The notes under the pieces are model-generated. The model saw only the letters and a program-made list of their open reading frames with translations, did no database searches and was not told where the DNA came from. The position numbers and the translations under genes were made by a program. A DNA stretch of 64,000 nt, taken from Adiantum capillus-veneris (taxonomy: Eukaryota; Streptophyta; Polypodiopsida; Polypodiales; Pteridaceae). Positions 36,374-47,433 of the stretch are shown here, in pieces. The DNA lies in assembly GCA_014529385.2 (NCBI GenBank), contig CM043952.1:66787870-66851869 (forward strand), read 5' to 3'. Position 1 is the first letter of the stretch; every line of letters starts with the position of its first letter.

Positions 36374-37677
36374 ATGGATGATGAGGAGTTTCTTTCTTCT
36401 TTGTCACCGCAGTAGAGACAGTGGTACGTGGAGCGTCATCGCTGTGGCGCATCATCGCACGTTCCTACTCCATCCGTATCTCCCTCTATTTCGGAGCATT
36501 CGGCGCGCTCCAAAGCTTCGGCGTCGACAAGACGAGCTTCACACTCGTCTAGACACCGGCGCTCTAGCGGTGGCGGTTGTTGTGGGGATTCCGCCACTGA
36601 TGCCTCCACACCGCCTCGTGTTCGACGAGGCTCTTTACGCTCCCCTTCTTTGCCCGCCTCCACACCAGCCACAACATCGCCATCTACGCCAGGTTTTGCA
36701 CGGCTGACTGTTCCTAGAAGCTACACACCTCTACCTACTCCGCCAGGAGCCACCCCACTCGACACTCCTCGCTTCAGGGCCCAGACTCCGGTGGAGACAC
36801 CTGACGTCCGTACCCCCATCGACACGCCGCTAGAGACCCCTGCCGGGACTCCCAGGTTCACGCATCACCGGCCAGAGGGCTTGTCTTACTCCATCGACTT
36901 CAGCGGCGGCATCATCATGGATGATGACGGCAAGAAGGTGATCTCGCGCAAGCGTGGTCTTTGCTCTCAGCTGTTTAGACACTACATACTAAACAAATGG
37001 AGTGAAGTACCAAGTGATTGAAAAAACAGAGTCATCAGCATACTTCATGATGAGTTTCCCGTTCCAACACGGGATCAGCGCTTCAATGAAGACCTGATGA
37101 ATATTCAAATGCGCGAATACTGCAAACACAAGCGTTCCAAAGTGCAAAAAGCAATCAAGAATGGGTGGAACAGGCCAGATTGGCTGGCCAAAGAAGATTG
37201 AAAGAATGCGAAGAAAGCAGCGCGCGAGAATCCCGACAAGTGGAAGCAACAAAAGGATGCAGCCAGAGCGCGAGTAGAGGCAGGGAGCTCGCACCACTTG
37301 GGGAGCGGTGGATGGGCATCATTTGAGGCCAATTTTGTAAGTGTTTTTGCATTGCTCTTTATGTTCGATAGTTTAGGGTTTATGAGTTTTTTAATTCTAA
37401 CATAATGAAATCTTTGTATGTTTTGACAGTGGTCGATGACAGGACGTGATCCCACACCGTACGAGCGCGAGTACGCAGGCAGGAAGGGCTTAAACGCCCA
37501 GATGGACATTCTCAGTTCTCGCGGCGGCATGGTTAGTATTAGGGTTTACTCTTTTTTATTTTTTGTATTGTTTTATAAATGTTGTTATATGTTTATACTT
37601 ACTGAAAGCTGTCTTATTGTCTTTTTTTGCAGAATCTGACAGATACGCCGCTTGGACGCGATGAGACGTCTGACTAG
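36374..37677 (+). pseudogene. Ptta/TNPA-like accessory gene, copy B
   Basis: Same layout as copy A, but the Pro/Thr/Ser-rich N-terminal half is open over a longer stretch here (36428-37021: SISEHSARSKASASTRR, TPLPTPPGATPLDTPRF, LFRHYILNKWSEVPSD). Stops remain near the start, after PSD (37018-37020) and at 37199-37201. The last intron and exon are intact here: TTTTTTTGCAG then NLTDTPLGRDETSD and TAG at 37675-37677. Putative role: binding of subterminal repeats, as for TNPA in En/Spm. Confidence 0.85.
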
Positions 37678-38238
37678 ACGACGTCAGTTTAGCCGTAGCT
37701 AGATAGCATTAGTTTAGGGTTTCTCATAGCTTATGTATCATGAGACAGATTTTATACGTCTTTTTGAACCATGTATATTATTACATTTGTCTCCGCAGTT
37801 CCTTTTGCCAATCAATTATGCCTATGATGTTGTACAATTGTCATTATTACATTTGCCAATCAATTCATTTTGCCTATGATGTGTACAATTGTCAATTTTG
37901 CAAACAATGCGTCTTGTGGGTGACTATTTTGGGTCTATTATCTACCCTTGCACTTTTTTTAAAAAGTGAATCAAGTACAATATGGTTGATGGGTGGCAGG
38001 GCATTGCCACCAAAAAAAAATTCTCTCGGGCGTCGCTATAACCGTCGCTATTTATGGCTCTTTAGCGTCGCTATAGTCTTCAGTGTAAACGTCGCTATAA
38101 CCGTCGCTATGAGCGTCTCTATATAGAGACGCTCATAGCGACGCATATAGCGACGGTTTTAGCGACGCCGGGGGTTATAAAAACCCACTGTATTTCCGTC
38201 GCTAACAGCGTCACAAGAGCACACAACCTCTTGTAGTG
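37678..38238 (+). repeat. 3' tail and subterminal repeats, copy B
   Basis: Same organisation as 18903-19526, with fewer GCGTCGCTAT/TAGCGACGC units and a shortened GGTGGCAGGGCA inverted repeat (one arm lost at 37992-38010). The shortening shows that subterminal arrays of this family expand and shrink between copies. Confidence 0.8.
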
Positions 38239-38406
38239 CCATTCTAATTCCTCAAAATTCCTCTCGCATACTAGCATATCTACTAGATCCCATTCACAGG
38301 CAAGCACCGAGTAGACTATGTGAAACATTTGTGAAAAGGAAAGAGGGTACCTCTCACCCAAGGTAGGAGTGGATGACTCTAGTGTACTAGCCATATCTGC
38401 ACACAT
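38239..38406 (-). other. Unidentified open frame interrupted by CACTA copy B
   Basis: Minus-strand frame starting at an ATG at 38406 (MCADMASTLESSTPTLGERY) and open to the copy B terminus, with protein-like composition (FSQMFHIVYSVLACEWDLVD). The TSD codon TGG stays in frame with the open stretch on the other side of the insertion (30621-30528). I do not recognise the protein. It may be an exon of a host gene or part of another element; no upstream promoter or further exon could be shown. Confidence 0.4.
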
Positions 38407-39089
38407 ATAGATGATGGTTAGAGTGAAAATATTATAAGGGTCATGTTAAAAGTTCGTACCCTTGTGCATAATGTGTTTTTATGATTTTTGATCATGTACT
38501 AGAGCTTGTAGGTTTCCAGGTTTTTTTGGATGGCTCTTGCTCTTTGATTTTTTATTTTTTGTTTTCTTGACTATAGGATGATATATATATATTCCTTAAG
38601 ATTGAAAGATTGAGAGGTCAGGGAGGAAGGTTAAGAGTGAGCAAGTCAATGATGGATGTCGACAAACAATCCCCCCTTGCTTGGGTAGATCATACATTTT
38701 GGAACAATGTCATCACCTTTTGAAATCCATTGTTCCAAGTTTTTATGGGTGAAGACTTTGATCAACAGTTTTCAACCGCCCCACGTATTTTATCTAGTTG
38801 CAAGGGTGGTAAGGCACTCTTGGTGAACTTACAACGGGAGGTGCAAATTCTTTCTTGCTTGTGTGGATATTTACAAGGGTAGGTGGAGGTTGTGTTAAAA
38901 CTTATATTTTTGTATATGAGCTACATGAAGAGCAAGAAGCTTCATTTTTTTTTTCTATAATTGAGCCGAGTGGAACAAGCCCTTCTCGCTTGGGTACCCA
39001 TACTAGCTCCAGACTCGGCATTAGGAAGAGAATAGGGTCTAGGAGGGCCTCTTTATTTGGCAGTATGAGGGAGTCAAAACTCTAGTATC
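38407..39089. other. No gene seen
   Basis: AT-rich sequence with a short open frame (38855-39085 plus) that I do not consider a gene. The LTR copy begins at about 39090. Confidence 0.4.
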
Positions 39090-39332
39090 CAAGGTGGGCA
39101 ACAAGAGAGGCGACCTCTAAACACCCCTCAAGGCTCCCATACTGCCCAATTGGGGCTGGGGGAAACCACAAGCAAAAAACAACAACAACAAAACCACATC
39201 CAAACAAGTGAAGGGGCACCACCTAGTTATACAGCGAACTAGGACGCAAAAGAGGAGATTCCTTGAGCAATCAAGTCAGAAGGATGGGTGCACTATCACT
39301 AATATCAATGCTAAAAATACACACACCAAACA

Positions 39333-39375
<43 letters not shown>

Positions 39376-40545
39376 GAAAGATTTTAGCTTCAATTTTAAT
39401 GATTGACGTGGGTGTATAAAGAGCTTGGAGGAGAGTCAACAGACACAATTAATTTTGATGATGTTGTGATGTACACATTATCTTAGGGTTATGGGAACCC
39501 TCTCACCATACAACCATCTTATAATGTTTTATCAAGAAACAAACACAAGAGCACTTGAGTTACATACAAGAAAATACTACAAAATAATCTCAACATGAGA
39601 ACACGCCACCTTAAACCAAATGAGATGAGGTTGCCAAGAGTGAATTGGAGAGACTCAAGAGAGTTTTGAACTGTGGTTGCACCCAAACTATTGATTCAAT
39701 TGATGTGCAAGAGTAGGTACAACTTTGATTGGAAGTTATGAATCACTCACTCCCTTGCAATGCTACAACTAGCTCAAGAAGCTTTCATATACACCACAAG
39801 TAATGGTGTATAGAGAGCTCACTCTCTCTCCCTACAACTAAGATGGAGAATGGTATGCTCAAAGTAGTGAGCAATAGTGTAGATATCATGCCATTTACAA
39901 AGGGAAAAGGGATCTATTTATAGGTGAGGAGAGCACTTATTAGGATTATCTCTTGATCAACATTTAAATAGAAAACCATGTTTATGAAAAAATAATTATA
40001 TATTCTTATGAGAGTGGGGCTGTCTTGTCTCTTGAGTCACATGGATGTGGTCTTAGGAGGAGAGAATTATTGAGGTGAAATAGAGAAGACTCTAGAGAGG
40101 TAAGTAATTTTTTGTGTGAGGTTGCCTACTCCAAGGTAGAGTAGAGTAGGTGCAATTTACAATAAAGGGTTAGTAGCTAGTGTTAATAATCACTGGAAAA
40201 AGTTAGTAGTATAATTACAATGTATAGAATGTCTTGAAGTATGAGAAAAGAGGGGTGAATGAGATGGGTGTACCCTTGAGATGGTGAGTCCTTGAGGAAT
40301 CATGGACTCACCCGTGCGTAGATTGCATGACCGCCATTATTCTTCTTCTTCTTTTCATATTGCCACCATAGTTGAATCACCACAACGGGAATGAGGGTTT
40401 TGTTGATTAAAAAAACCCCATTTTGTAGAGATTAAGTATGGTTAAGTTGTTGATTTTTTATGACTTCTTGAAAGGATAGAATAAAATTGTAAGATGAGAG
40501 TAATAGAGAGAGATATGGCAATGGTGGATGTAGGTAGAGCTTTAA
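39090..40545 (-). mobile_element. LTR copy 1 (minus orientation), first part
   Basis: Matches the LTR-like copy at 62316-64000 over its whole length, from GGTGGGCAACAAGAGAGGCGACC through ACCACCTAGTTATA, a GA tract, and CACAAGTAATGGTGTATAGAGAGC. On the minus strand a TATA-like TCTATAAATAGATCCC (about 39909-39924) and leader-like sequence suggest the LTR promoter. It is split at 40545 by the 15.5-kb transposon and resumes at 56046. Family: the Ty3/gypsy-type fossil of 60-62 kb, by proximity. Confidence 0.75.
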
Positions 40546-40583
40546 CACTAGAATGCTAACCTAATAGGACATAAAAGTGTCCT
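40546..40583 (+). repeat. Left terminal inverted repeat and subterminal palindrome of the 15.5-kb element
   Basis: CACTAGAATGCTAAC followed by GGACATAAAAGTGTCC, a stem of GGACA...TGTCC around a short A-rich loop. The pair TIR plus palindrome recurs inverted at the right end, which is the expected layout for transposase recognition sites. Confidence 0.85.
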
Positions 40584-41556
40584 TTCAGGGTTTTGGGAAA
40601 AATTTGAAAACCATAGTAGATCCACTCATTTTGAAAAATCCTTTCATGAGCTTATAGTTCAAGGGGATTTAACATTTGCGAGTTTTTCATTTCAAGTTTT
40701 TTTGACAATTTTAGCAATCTTTAGAGTTTTTTTAACCAAATATGTGTCATAGCATAAAGTATCTATTTAATGTAATTTTCAATCGTCATAAGACTCCATA
40801 TATGTGTGGTTGACGGAGAGAGAAAGTATAAATTCTAGAGAGATAGTATTTATGCGAGTTACCATTGGAAGAAGAGATCATAAATCCTTGAGAGAGAGAG
40901 AGTGACTTCTCTTCTAGAGAGAGAAAGTAAAATCATAGAGTTGTATATCACTACGCAGAGAAAGAGAGAGAGAGAGACCGAGAGGGCATAACGACGGAAA
41001 AAATGTAAACAAATAAAATCACCATTTCACAACTCATGCCATTAGAGTCAAATATGCTCGCAACGCATGTGATCAGAGTCAAATAATCCACAGCATATAA
41101 ACATGCGATAAAGTAAAAAATCATGCAGAATAGAGAAAACACTAATTTCAGAGTTAAATATAATCCACAACATATATAAATGTGATGAAGTAAAAAATAA
41201 TGCCAGATAGAGACAATACTATTTTTCCCAAGCGATTGCTTTTTGAAACAACATAAGTTTGAGGATGTAAGTACATTCGCAAAACTACCACAGGATAAGA
41301 TCAAAATTAGAGTACAAAAAAGGATAGTCGCCATAAATGTAATGGTCACTCTAAAAGGCAAGTAATTTGCTCCCAAATAGCTTGCAAGATGCTTCATATC
41401 TTTTTCTTGAAATTTGAAATCCTTTGCTGCATAAACAATGTTTTTTCAAGATAAATAATCACAAGTATAATAAACCAAAATAAATACAGAAAAACACTTT
41501 CATATCATAGATCAATATTCTAGTTGAGTGAAAGAAGCATACCAAACCAGTTGTAA
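40584..41556. other. Non-coding left arm of the 15.5-kb element
   Basis: AT-rich, with GA tracts (40890-40985) and two tandem units of about 80-90 bp (CAAATAATCCACAGCATATAAACATGCGATAAAGTAAAAAATCATGC type, about 41075-41220). A hydrophobic minus-strand frame at 41397-40951 reads through these repeats and is not convincing as a gene. This is probably 3' UTR and subterminal DNA downstream of the transposase gene. Confidence 0.5.
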
Positions 41557-44500
41557 TTAAATGGAGGGAGAAATCATCCTTGGTTGTCCAAGAATAAAAG
41601 CGATGTCCATTGGTGAGAGGGTTGGCTGATGAATAATCACGTGCTCCTTAGGTTCAAGTCCGAGCACTTTTGTGTACACATAGTACATATGTTTGCATGC
41701 CAAAAAGGATTTGTTGGTATTCTCTCGCTTCTGAAAATCCGGACACGTGCATGCTGGACTCTGTTTTATATGAATCTCATAACTATTTTCAGTGAGAACT
41801 CGGAAAATTACATGCTCTTGAGACCTTTTCACTTCATTCAAAAATATAATCGTCATACTATTACATGCTTCCAATTTCTTCATGGCCTCTTTAGAGATTC
41901 CATGCCTCCACTTTTTCTTCCTCGAGCTGCCACCACCTTCTTTGCAGTCGCCAGCAAGAGGTTGTGGATTTACCATTGAATTCTCTGTCCGAAATCCACT
42001 CTGATGCAGCGCAGCAAGTTCCTGTGTGGAGATATCTGTCCCTCTTGCTACTGGCCAAACATTTGGAGCAGGAGGTAAATCTTTGACTTGTCTTTTGATT
42101 GATTGGGTATGCAAAATATCATGATTACAAAACCATAACCATTGCTCGATTGTTTTACCCTTGAACATTCTTTCGGACCATATACATGGAGCAACAAGAC
42201 CAATTGAGTGACTATGCAAGATATTGTCACAATTTTTTCTCCCTACTGTTCCAAAACATTTTCTTTGACTTTGAATGGGCATTCTCCTGAGGGCCCACTG
42301 AGTGCGTGGCACATCACTCTCAAACACATTGTTTGTTTTAGATGACAAAGGTGTGGTTGTTTCTTTTTGAGATCCAATATCATCATCACTGTCACTAATT
42401 TGCAGCGGAATGTTAGAAATACCTGGTCCTTGGGTATCAAACTTGATTTTCTTTGGTCAACCGCGATGGTTTCGTTGCTTAGATTCCATGACATATTCCG
42501 GCCGATGGGAGCTACTTGTTCCTGTTCTGCCCCTCTTTTTGCGTTGTACTGTTTCTTTGTCTCCATGAAAAATTGGTTGCGCATACATGGGAGTCCCTGC
42601 AACAGCCTCGTGTAATAGATGGTCCACGTTGGTTGGAGTTGGAGTTTGCTGAGATTCAACTCGAGAAAGCAAGGTCTCCATTGTGGGACCCGTTCCTATA
42701 TAACGCCCAGTAGTATATCCCAAACGCTTTGCACATTGAATATATGAGTTTATAACATCTGTTACACATGCATCATACAAGGATATTTTTCCCTTTCCAC
42801 CTTCACCTGCTAACCAACTTGTATGTACACTTTCTGATAAATTAACATTGGGAATTTGTGCCCGCTCCCACGGACTTAGACCACCCTATGAAATGCAAAA
42901 AAACATGAATTAAAATTTATAAATTTCATGTATGAAAAGAATTTTTTCTAAAAATATAGATTGTCATAAAGGTACTTACATCTGTTCCAATTCCTCCCTA
43001 GTGTGAAATTCGTTGCTCCCACCATTTAAACCATCTGCTCACTCTTGTGATGCTCTCTGTAGATAGATGTTGTCTCCACCACTTTTGAATTGAAAGTGCC
43101 TTTTGAGATGCAAGCACAATGGTCTTACAAGCTCTCCAGTCCTCACACATATCAATGTGTTGATTTGTTAGATGTTGAGGTATCCACTTTTTAGCATATT
43201 TGTGGAGACTCTACTCCCAATGAAATAGGCATGATCGTTCACGTCCCTCCATGATATTATCTAGCCCGCCATTGAAGACTGTTCGAATAGCATTCCAATT
43301 TGCACCAGCTTCATCAGACATAAAACCTGCAAAGTCAGCTGCACCATGTCCGTACTTTTCCATTGTTGAATTAAGGCTCTCCCAAAAAATAACTTGAGTC
43401 TTTGCATCCTCCTCTTTAGTTTCACATATAGCAATTATTTGTAGTGATCGTATGCTGCAAGATATTCAACAATAACATTTTCACACATCTTCTTTTATTT
43501 AATGATAAAAAAAATACGATATATTTAAATACGTAAAGATTACCTTGGATCATAAACTGAGCATGACATTGTTGCCCATCCATCTATTCTATGGGTAAAA
43601 TCAAAATGTACCCATGCATTTCTCAAGTCTCCAGTTCCAGTTCTTTTCATCCGATTTACTAGATCAATCCCAGAACCTGGTCCTTTAGTGGACATTTTAA
43701 ATAGGAAGCACTTGTCATCCTCTTCACCCTGTCCAGGAAATCTACTCCCATGGAAAAAAGGAAACATGCACTTTTTTTGAAGCAATAAAATATTATCATA
43801 TCCATCCCCAATAACAGCACCTTGACTCTTTCTCTCCTTTGAAACAATTGAAGAAAACCTACACGATGCATCACAAGAAGGCTAAATTTATAATAGTTAA
43901 AAAATTAACAAATTCAAGGAACCAAATTGAGTTTTCTTACCCTTTGGTTTGAACCAGTGGCATCATTTCTTCCAAAAAATCATTGAATTGTACATCGGAT
44001 GTAGCTTCAGTTTCCTCACCAATCAAGGAGTGAAGAACAAGTTGTTGAGCCACCAACATTTGAATTTTTCTTGGGCCACCCTTTTCTATTTTTAGTACTG
44101 TACCTACCAGTTTCCGCACTCTTGAAATAGCAGCCCTAGAGGTACCTGCCTTAACATTATGACAATGTTTACCAACATGTATTGCCAGTCGCGACATTGT
44201 ACCATCTGTAGGCAAAACATAATAGATTTTGCAAGGACAAGCAGCAACACAAGTAACAACCTTCTGACAATAATGACAAGTTATTGTTGTATTCTCTTCC
44301 ATTGCAAGGTAGTCCTTTTTCACCTGTCTGTCCAAATATCCATGAAAATCTCTACTATTGAATTCTTGTTCCTTAATATAATGAGGACACGTTGAATAAT
44401 TACACTGCATGAATCCCAAACAGTGGCTTAGACGAATTGTGCATGCTATTGCCATGGTTGTCACAGATGGGCAAGTCCACAAGTGACCATCAAAGCGTTG

Positions 44501-45061
44501 TTCCATCCCTGTCATTCGTTTTGTTTTATCCTGAGTCGCAGGTAACTCAAAACACAAATTTCCATCATAATGTTGTGGAAGTTCAGCAACTTGTAAAGGA
44601 GCTCCACATAATGTTAACAGATCATTTAACTTTTTTGCCCCTGGATTTTGTTGAATCCAAATGACGATTGAATGAGTTTTGAGCTGTCCTATATTGTCAC
44701 CACTACTTTCAAAATGCACAATGCTTAAAACATCTTCAGATATCTCTTTGTCATTTCCTTTCTCATTGTCAGATACCTGTATAAATGTGTCTGAATGAAG
44801 CATCTCAAACAAGCTCGAAAAAGAACCATCTATTAAGAAATGCTGATGACCTTCTATATCCCACTGTGGTTGCAGCAAGACTTTTGTTAGGCCACAATCA
44901 CTTTCAATAAGAGCAGATAGTGACTGAAAATGGCAAGATGGAGGCAGCAAACTCTGCAAATAGTAAGCACTAAGCAACAATGAGTTACCCTTCAACTGAA
45001 TGTCGCGGTTGACTATTTGACCACCAACCTTCCAAGTTATTGTTACTTTCATGTTGGACAT
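41557..45061 (-). pseudogene. Large DDE-like transposase with C-terminal SWIM zinc finger
   Basis: Minus strand, four exons from GT-AG sites: 45061-43941, 43858-43544, 43454-42980, 42885-41557 (about 1,080 codons). Exon 1 is an N-terminal region with TWKVGGQIVNRDIQL and a Cys/His-rich stretch (CNYSTCPHYI, TITCHYCQKVVTCVAAC). Exons 2-3 look like an RNase H-fold transposase core of the Mutator/MULE type: WVHFDFTHRIDGWATM (candidate first Asp), LQIIAICETKEEDA, GFMSDEAGANWNAI (candidate second Asp) and RSCLFHWE (the C-x2-H that follows in MULE-type cores). The last exon has PWERAQIPNVNLSESVHTSWL, a Ser/Lys-rich linker and a SWIM finger: CTCPDF...FLACKHMYYVY (CxC...CxH). Three in-frame stops (two in exon 3, one at about 42458) make this copy inactive, although splice sites and frame are otherwise kept. 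Confidence 0.75.
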
Positions 45062-45420
45062 ATTCTCTCAAGCAACAGATTACAGGGTGGAGATGCGAGA
45101 AAACTGTGGTGGATTAAGTGAAGGTGGTGAAGGTTAATGAAAGTTAAAGATAAAGTTAACGTTAATGAAACTGGTGAAAGTTAATGAAAGATGTGAAGGT
45201 TAATGAAAGTGAAAGATTGGTAGGTAGACGAAAAGACAGTTGCGTAAGATCTTGTGACGGCTCAAAGAATAATGAAAATCATAATTGAAGAAGTGCATTT
45301 AATATATGACGGTTCTGAATGTATGTGTAGTGGAATATGTCATCAAATTTGAGGGGCCATTTAATTTCTAAATGGTGGTTCAAGGACTGCATTTAATGCA
45401 GTCTAATAGTGTCTTCATCT
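45062..45420. promoter_or_regulatory. Upstream region of the transposase gene
   Basis: The 5' flank of the transposase ATG holds GAAAGTTAATGAAAG repeats (about 45120-45215) and no coding sequence. It is the likely 5' UTR/promoter, because the next feature in that direction is repeat DNA and the neighbouring gene is divergent. No TATA box could be assigned with confidence. Confidence 0.35.
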
Positions 45421-45428
45421 TTTGTGTA

Positions 45429-45465
<37 letters not shown>

Positions 45466-45844
45466 GATTGTGGGAGTGTGTGTATAAAAAACGTAACATT
45501 CTATATGACTGACTTTGTATAAAAAACGTAGAAATTTTTTTAGTTAAGTTATATATATGATTCCATCTTGCCATTTTATATATATGTGTGTGTGTTTTTG
45601 GTAATGTGTATATATAATTATTTTAGTTAAGTTATATACATTACTGTGCGTGTGTATAAATGATTTTGTGGGTGTGTGTAAACAACGTAACATTTTATTA
45701 AGTTAAGATATTTAAGTTAAGTGTATGTGCACATAGTTTAAGTTAAGATATTTTTAAGTTAAGTGTATGTGCATTTTTTTAAGTTAAGATATTTAAGTTG
45801 AGTGTATGTGCACATAAGATATTTAACTGTGCACATAGTTTTTA

Positions 45845-45880
<36 letters not shown>

Positions 45881-46333
45881 ATGACTTAACTTTAAGAATG
45901 CTACGTTTTTTATACACACAAACACATACAATCATTTTTTTAAATATATGGTTGTGTGTGTGTGTGTGTGTAAAAAACATAGTATTTTTTTAGTAAAACT
46001 ATATATATGAATCCATTTTGTGTATAGCTTTGTGTGTGTGTATACATATATATATATATATATATAAATGAATGTGTGTGTGTGAGTGTTTATACCACAA
46101 TATCATTTTTGTAATATATGGTGTGTGTGAAAAAACAAATAGTTGAGATGAAAGTGGAGTGAAGTTTAAATGGAGTTTTAATTGAGATTGAAGTGGAGTG
46201 AAGTGAAAGTGAAGTTTTTCTGTGAAGAAGGAGATGAAAGTGGAGTGAAGAGAAAGTGGAGTTTTGCTGTGAAGAAGAAGGAGCAAGAGAAGACAAGGTA
46301 CTGTGTGTGTGTGTGTAGATTTTCTATCAAATG

Positions 46334-46335
<2 letters not shown>
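45421..46335. repeat. (TG)n/(TATA)n microsatellite-rich intergenic spacer
   Basis: Repeated TGTGTGTG tracts alternate with AAGTTAAGATATTTAAGTTAAG and ACGTAACATT words (45424-46080). A GAGATGAAAGTGGAGTGAAG repeat (46142-46262) follows. The open frames here are simple-repeat artefacts. It separates the two divergent genes of the element. Confidence 0.8.
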
Positions 46336-46368
<33 letters not shown>

Positions 46369-46572
46369 TACCTGCGCACGCTCGCCCGATCCACCGGAGG
46401 AGCTCCAATGGAGCTCCCCCATGACTTGAAAGGCATGGTGAGAAGGCAGCGCGCGCGCTGCTTTCTCACCATGCCTTTCATGGCATGGAGGAGCTCCAAT
46501 GGAGCTTCCATTGGACCTCCTCCGGTGGATCGGGCGAGCGTGTTCAGGTAAGCACACACACACACACACACA
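46335..46572. repeat. Long hairpin (near-palindrome) between the divergent genes
   Basis: A (TG)n tract, GCTTACCTG, then GCACGCTCGCCCGATCCACC and GGAGGAGCTCCAATGGAGCT, AGGCATGGTGAGAA, a GCGCGCGCGC centre (about 46449-46459), then the complements in reverse order ending CAGGTAAGC and a (CA)n tract. Arms are about 90-115 bp with few mismatches; the GC content is far above that of its surroundings. Inner small palindromes (GGAGCTCCAATGGAGCTCC) lie within the arms. Confidence 0.9.
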
Positions 46573-46660
46573 GTGATACCTCCACATCAAAAACACTTGC
46601 ACACACACACATCTAAACACTTGCAGTCACACACATCAACACACTTGCATACACTTAGAG

Positions 46661-46835
46661 TAACAATTACAATGATGTAAGAACAGGTCGTTGTAGAGAA
46701 GAGGTATACAAATGTCAAAGTGGATTTGTATTTTTCCTTGCCATGAGCAAGTTGAGAATGGTTTTTTTTGTAATTTGCATTTTACGCCGTTATGCTGCGG
46801 AAATTTAGAATTTTATATTTGTATTGTCAAGCATA
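46661..46835 (+). repeat. First copy of a ~175-bp duplicated upstream block
   Basis: From GTAACAATTACAATGATGTAAGAAC to TTTTATATTTGTATTGTCA. Nearly identical to 47224-47398, which ends just before the ATG of the ParB-MTase gene. It contains GCCGTTATGCTGCGGAAATTT (46786-46806), a motif repeated on the other side of the gene. Between the two copies lies a CACATA-rich minisatellite (46836-47223) with units such as ACACTTGCATTCACAACATCAAC. Confidence 0.85.
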
Positions 46836-47223
46836 TACACACATACACATATATAAACACTTTTATTCACAACATCAACACACTTGCATACACACACATA
46901 TTACACTTACATTCACACACACATAATCATGCACACATCCACTTGCATACACACACATACATACATACATACACCCACATATATAAACACTTGCATTCAC
47001 AACATCAACACACTTGCATACATACACACATACACATATATAAACACTTGCATTCACAACATCAACACACTTGCATACATAGCACAAACACATACACAAT
47101 CATGCATAAAGACACACACATATTACACTTACATTCACACACACAATCATGCATACATCCACACACACACACACATATAAACACTTGCATTCACACACTT
47201 TAACACACTTGCATACACACTTA

Positions 47224-47433
47224 CAGTAACAATTACAATGATGTAAGAACAGATCGTTGTAGAGAAGAGGTATACAAATGTCAAAGTGGATTTGTATTTT
47301 TCCTTGCCATGAGCAAGTTGAGAATGGTTTTTTTTTTTAGTTTGCATTTTACGTCGTTATGCTGCCGAAATTTAGAATTTTATATTTGTATTGTCATTGC
47401 TAAGAAGATTTTGTTGTTTGTGGTTAATAGATT
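47224..47433 (+). promoter_or_regulatory. Second copy of the duplicated block; 5' region of the ParB-MTase gene
   Basis: Second copy of the 175-bp block (47224-47398), ending 35 bp before the start codon at 47434, so it is probably 5' UTR and promoter. Contains the motif CGTTATGCTGCCGAAATTT (47355-47373). The duplication could be two alternative promoters or 5' exons; the sequence does not say which. Confidence 0.5.

Larger units (their letters stand above)
30622..38238 (+). mobile_element. CACTA (En/Spm) transposon copy B, full-length ends
   Basis: Termini CACTACAAGAGG at 30622 and CCTCTTGTAGTG ending at 38238, with the 3-bp target duplication CCA (30619-30621 and 38239-38241). Same gene order as copy A. 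It keeps about 160 bp lost from copy A upstream of the Tnp2 gene (about 32390-32548). It lacks about 355 bp of Tnp2-like exon 3, intron and exon 4 (junction at about 34742, with a short GC/AGC microhomology), and it carries its own stops. Since A and B have different lesions and different target sites, they moved independently from a common ancestor. Confidence 0.95.

Noticed and set aside
40951-41397. Hydrophobic minus-strand frame as a membrane protein gene
   Set aside because: It reads through two tandem AT-rich repeat units and a GA tract, has no homology I recognise and lies downstream of the transposase stop.
46303-46620. Open frames across the GC-rich hairpin
   Set aside because: Both strands are open because the sequence is palindromic; ends are simple repeats.
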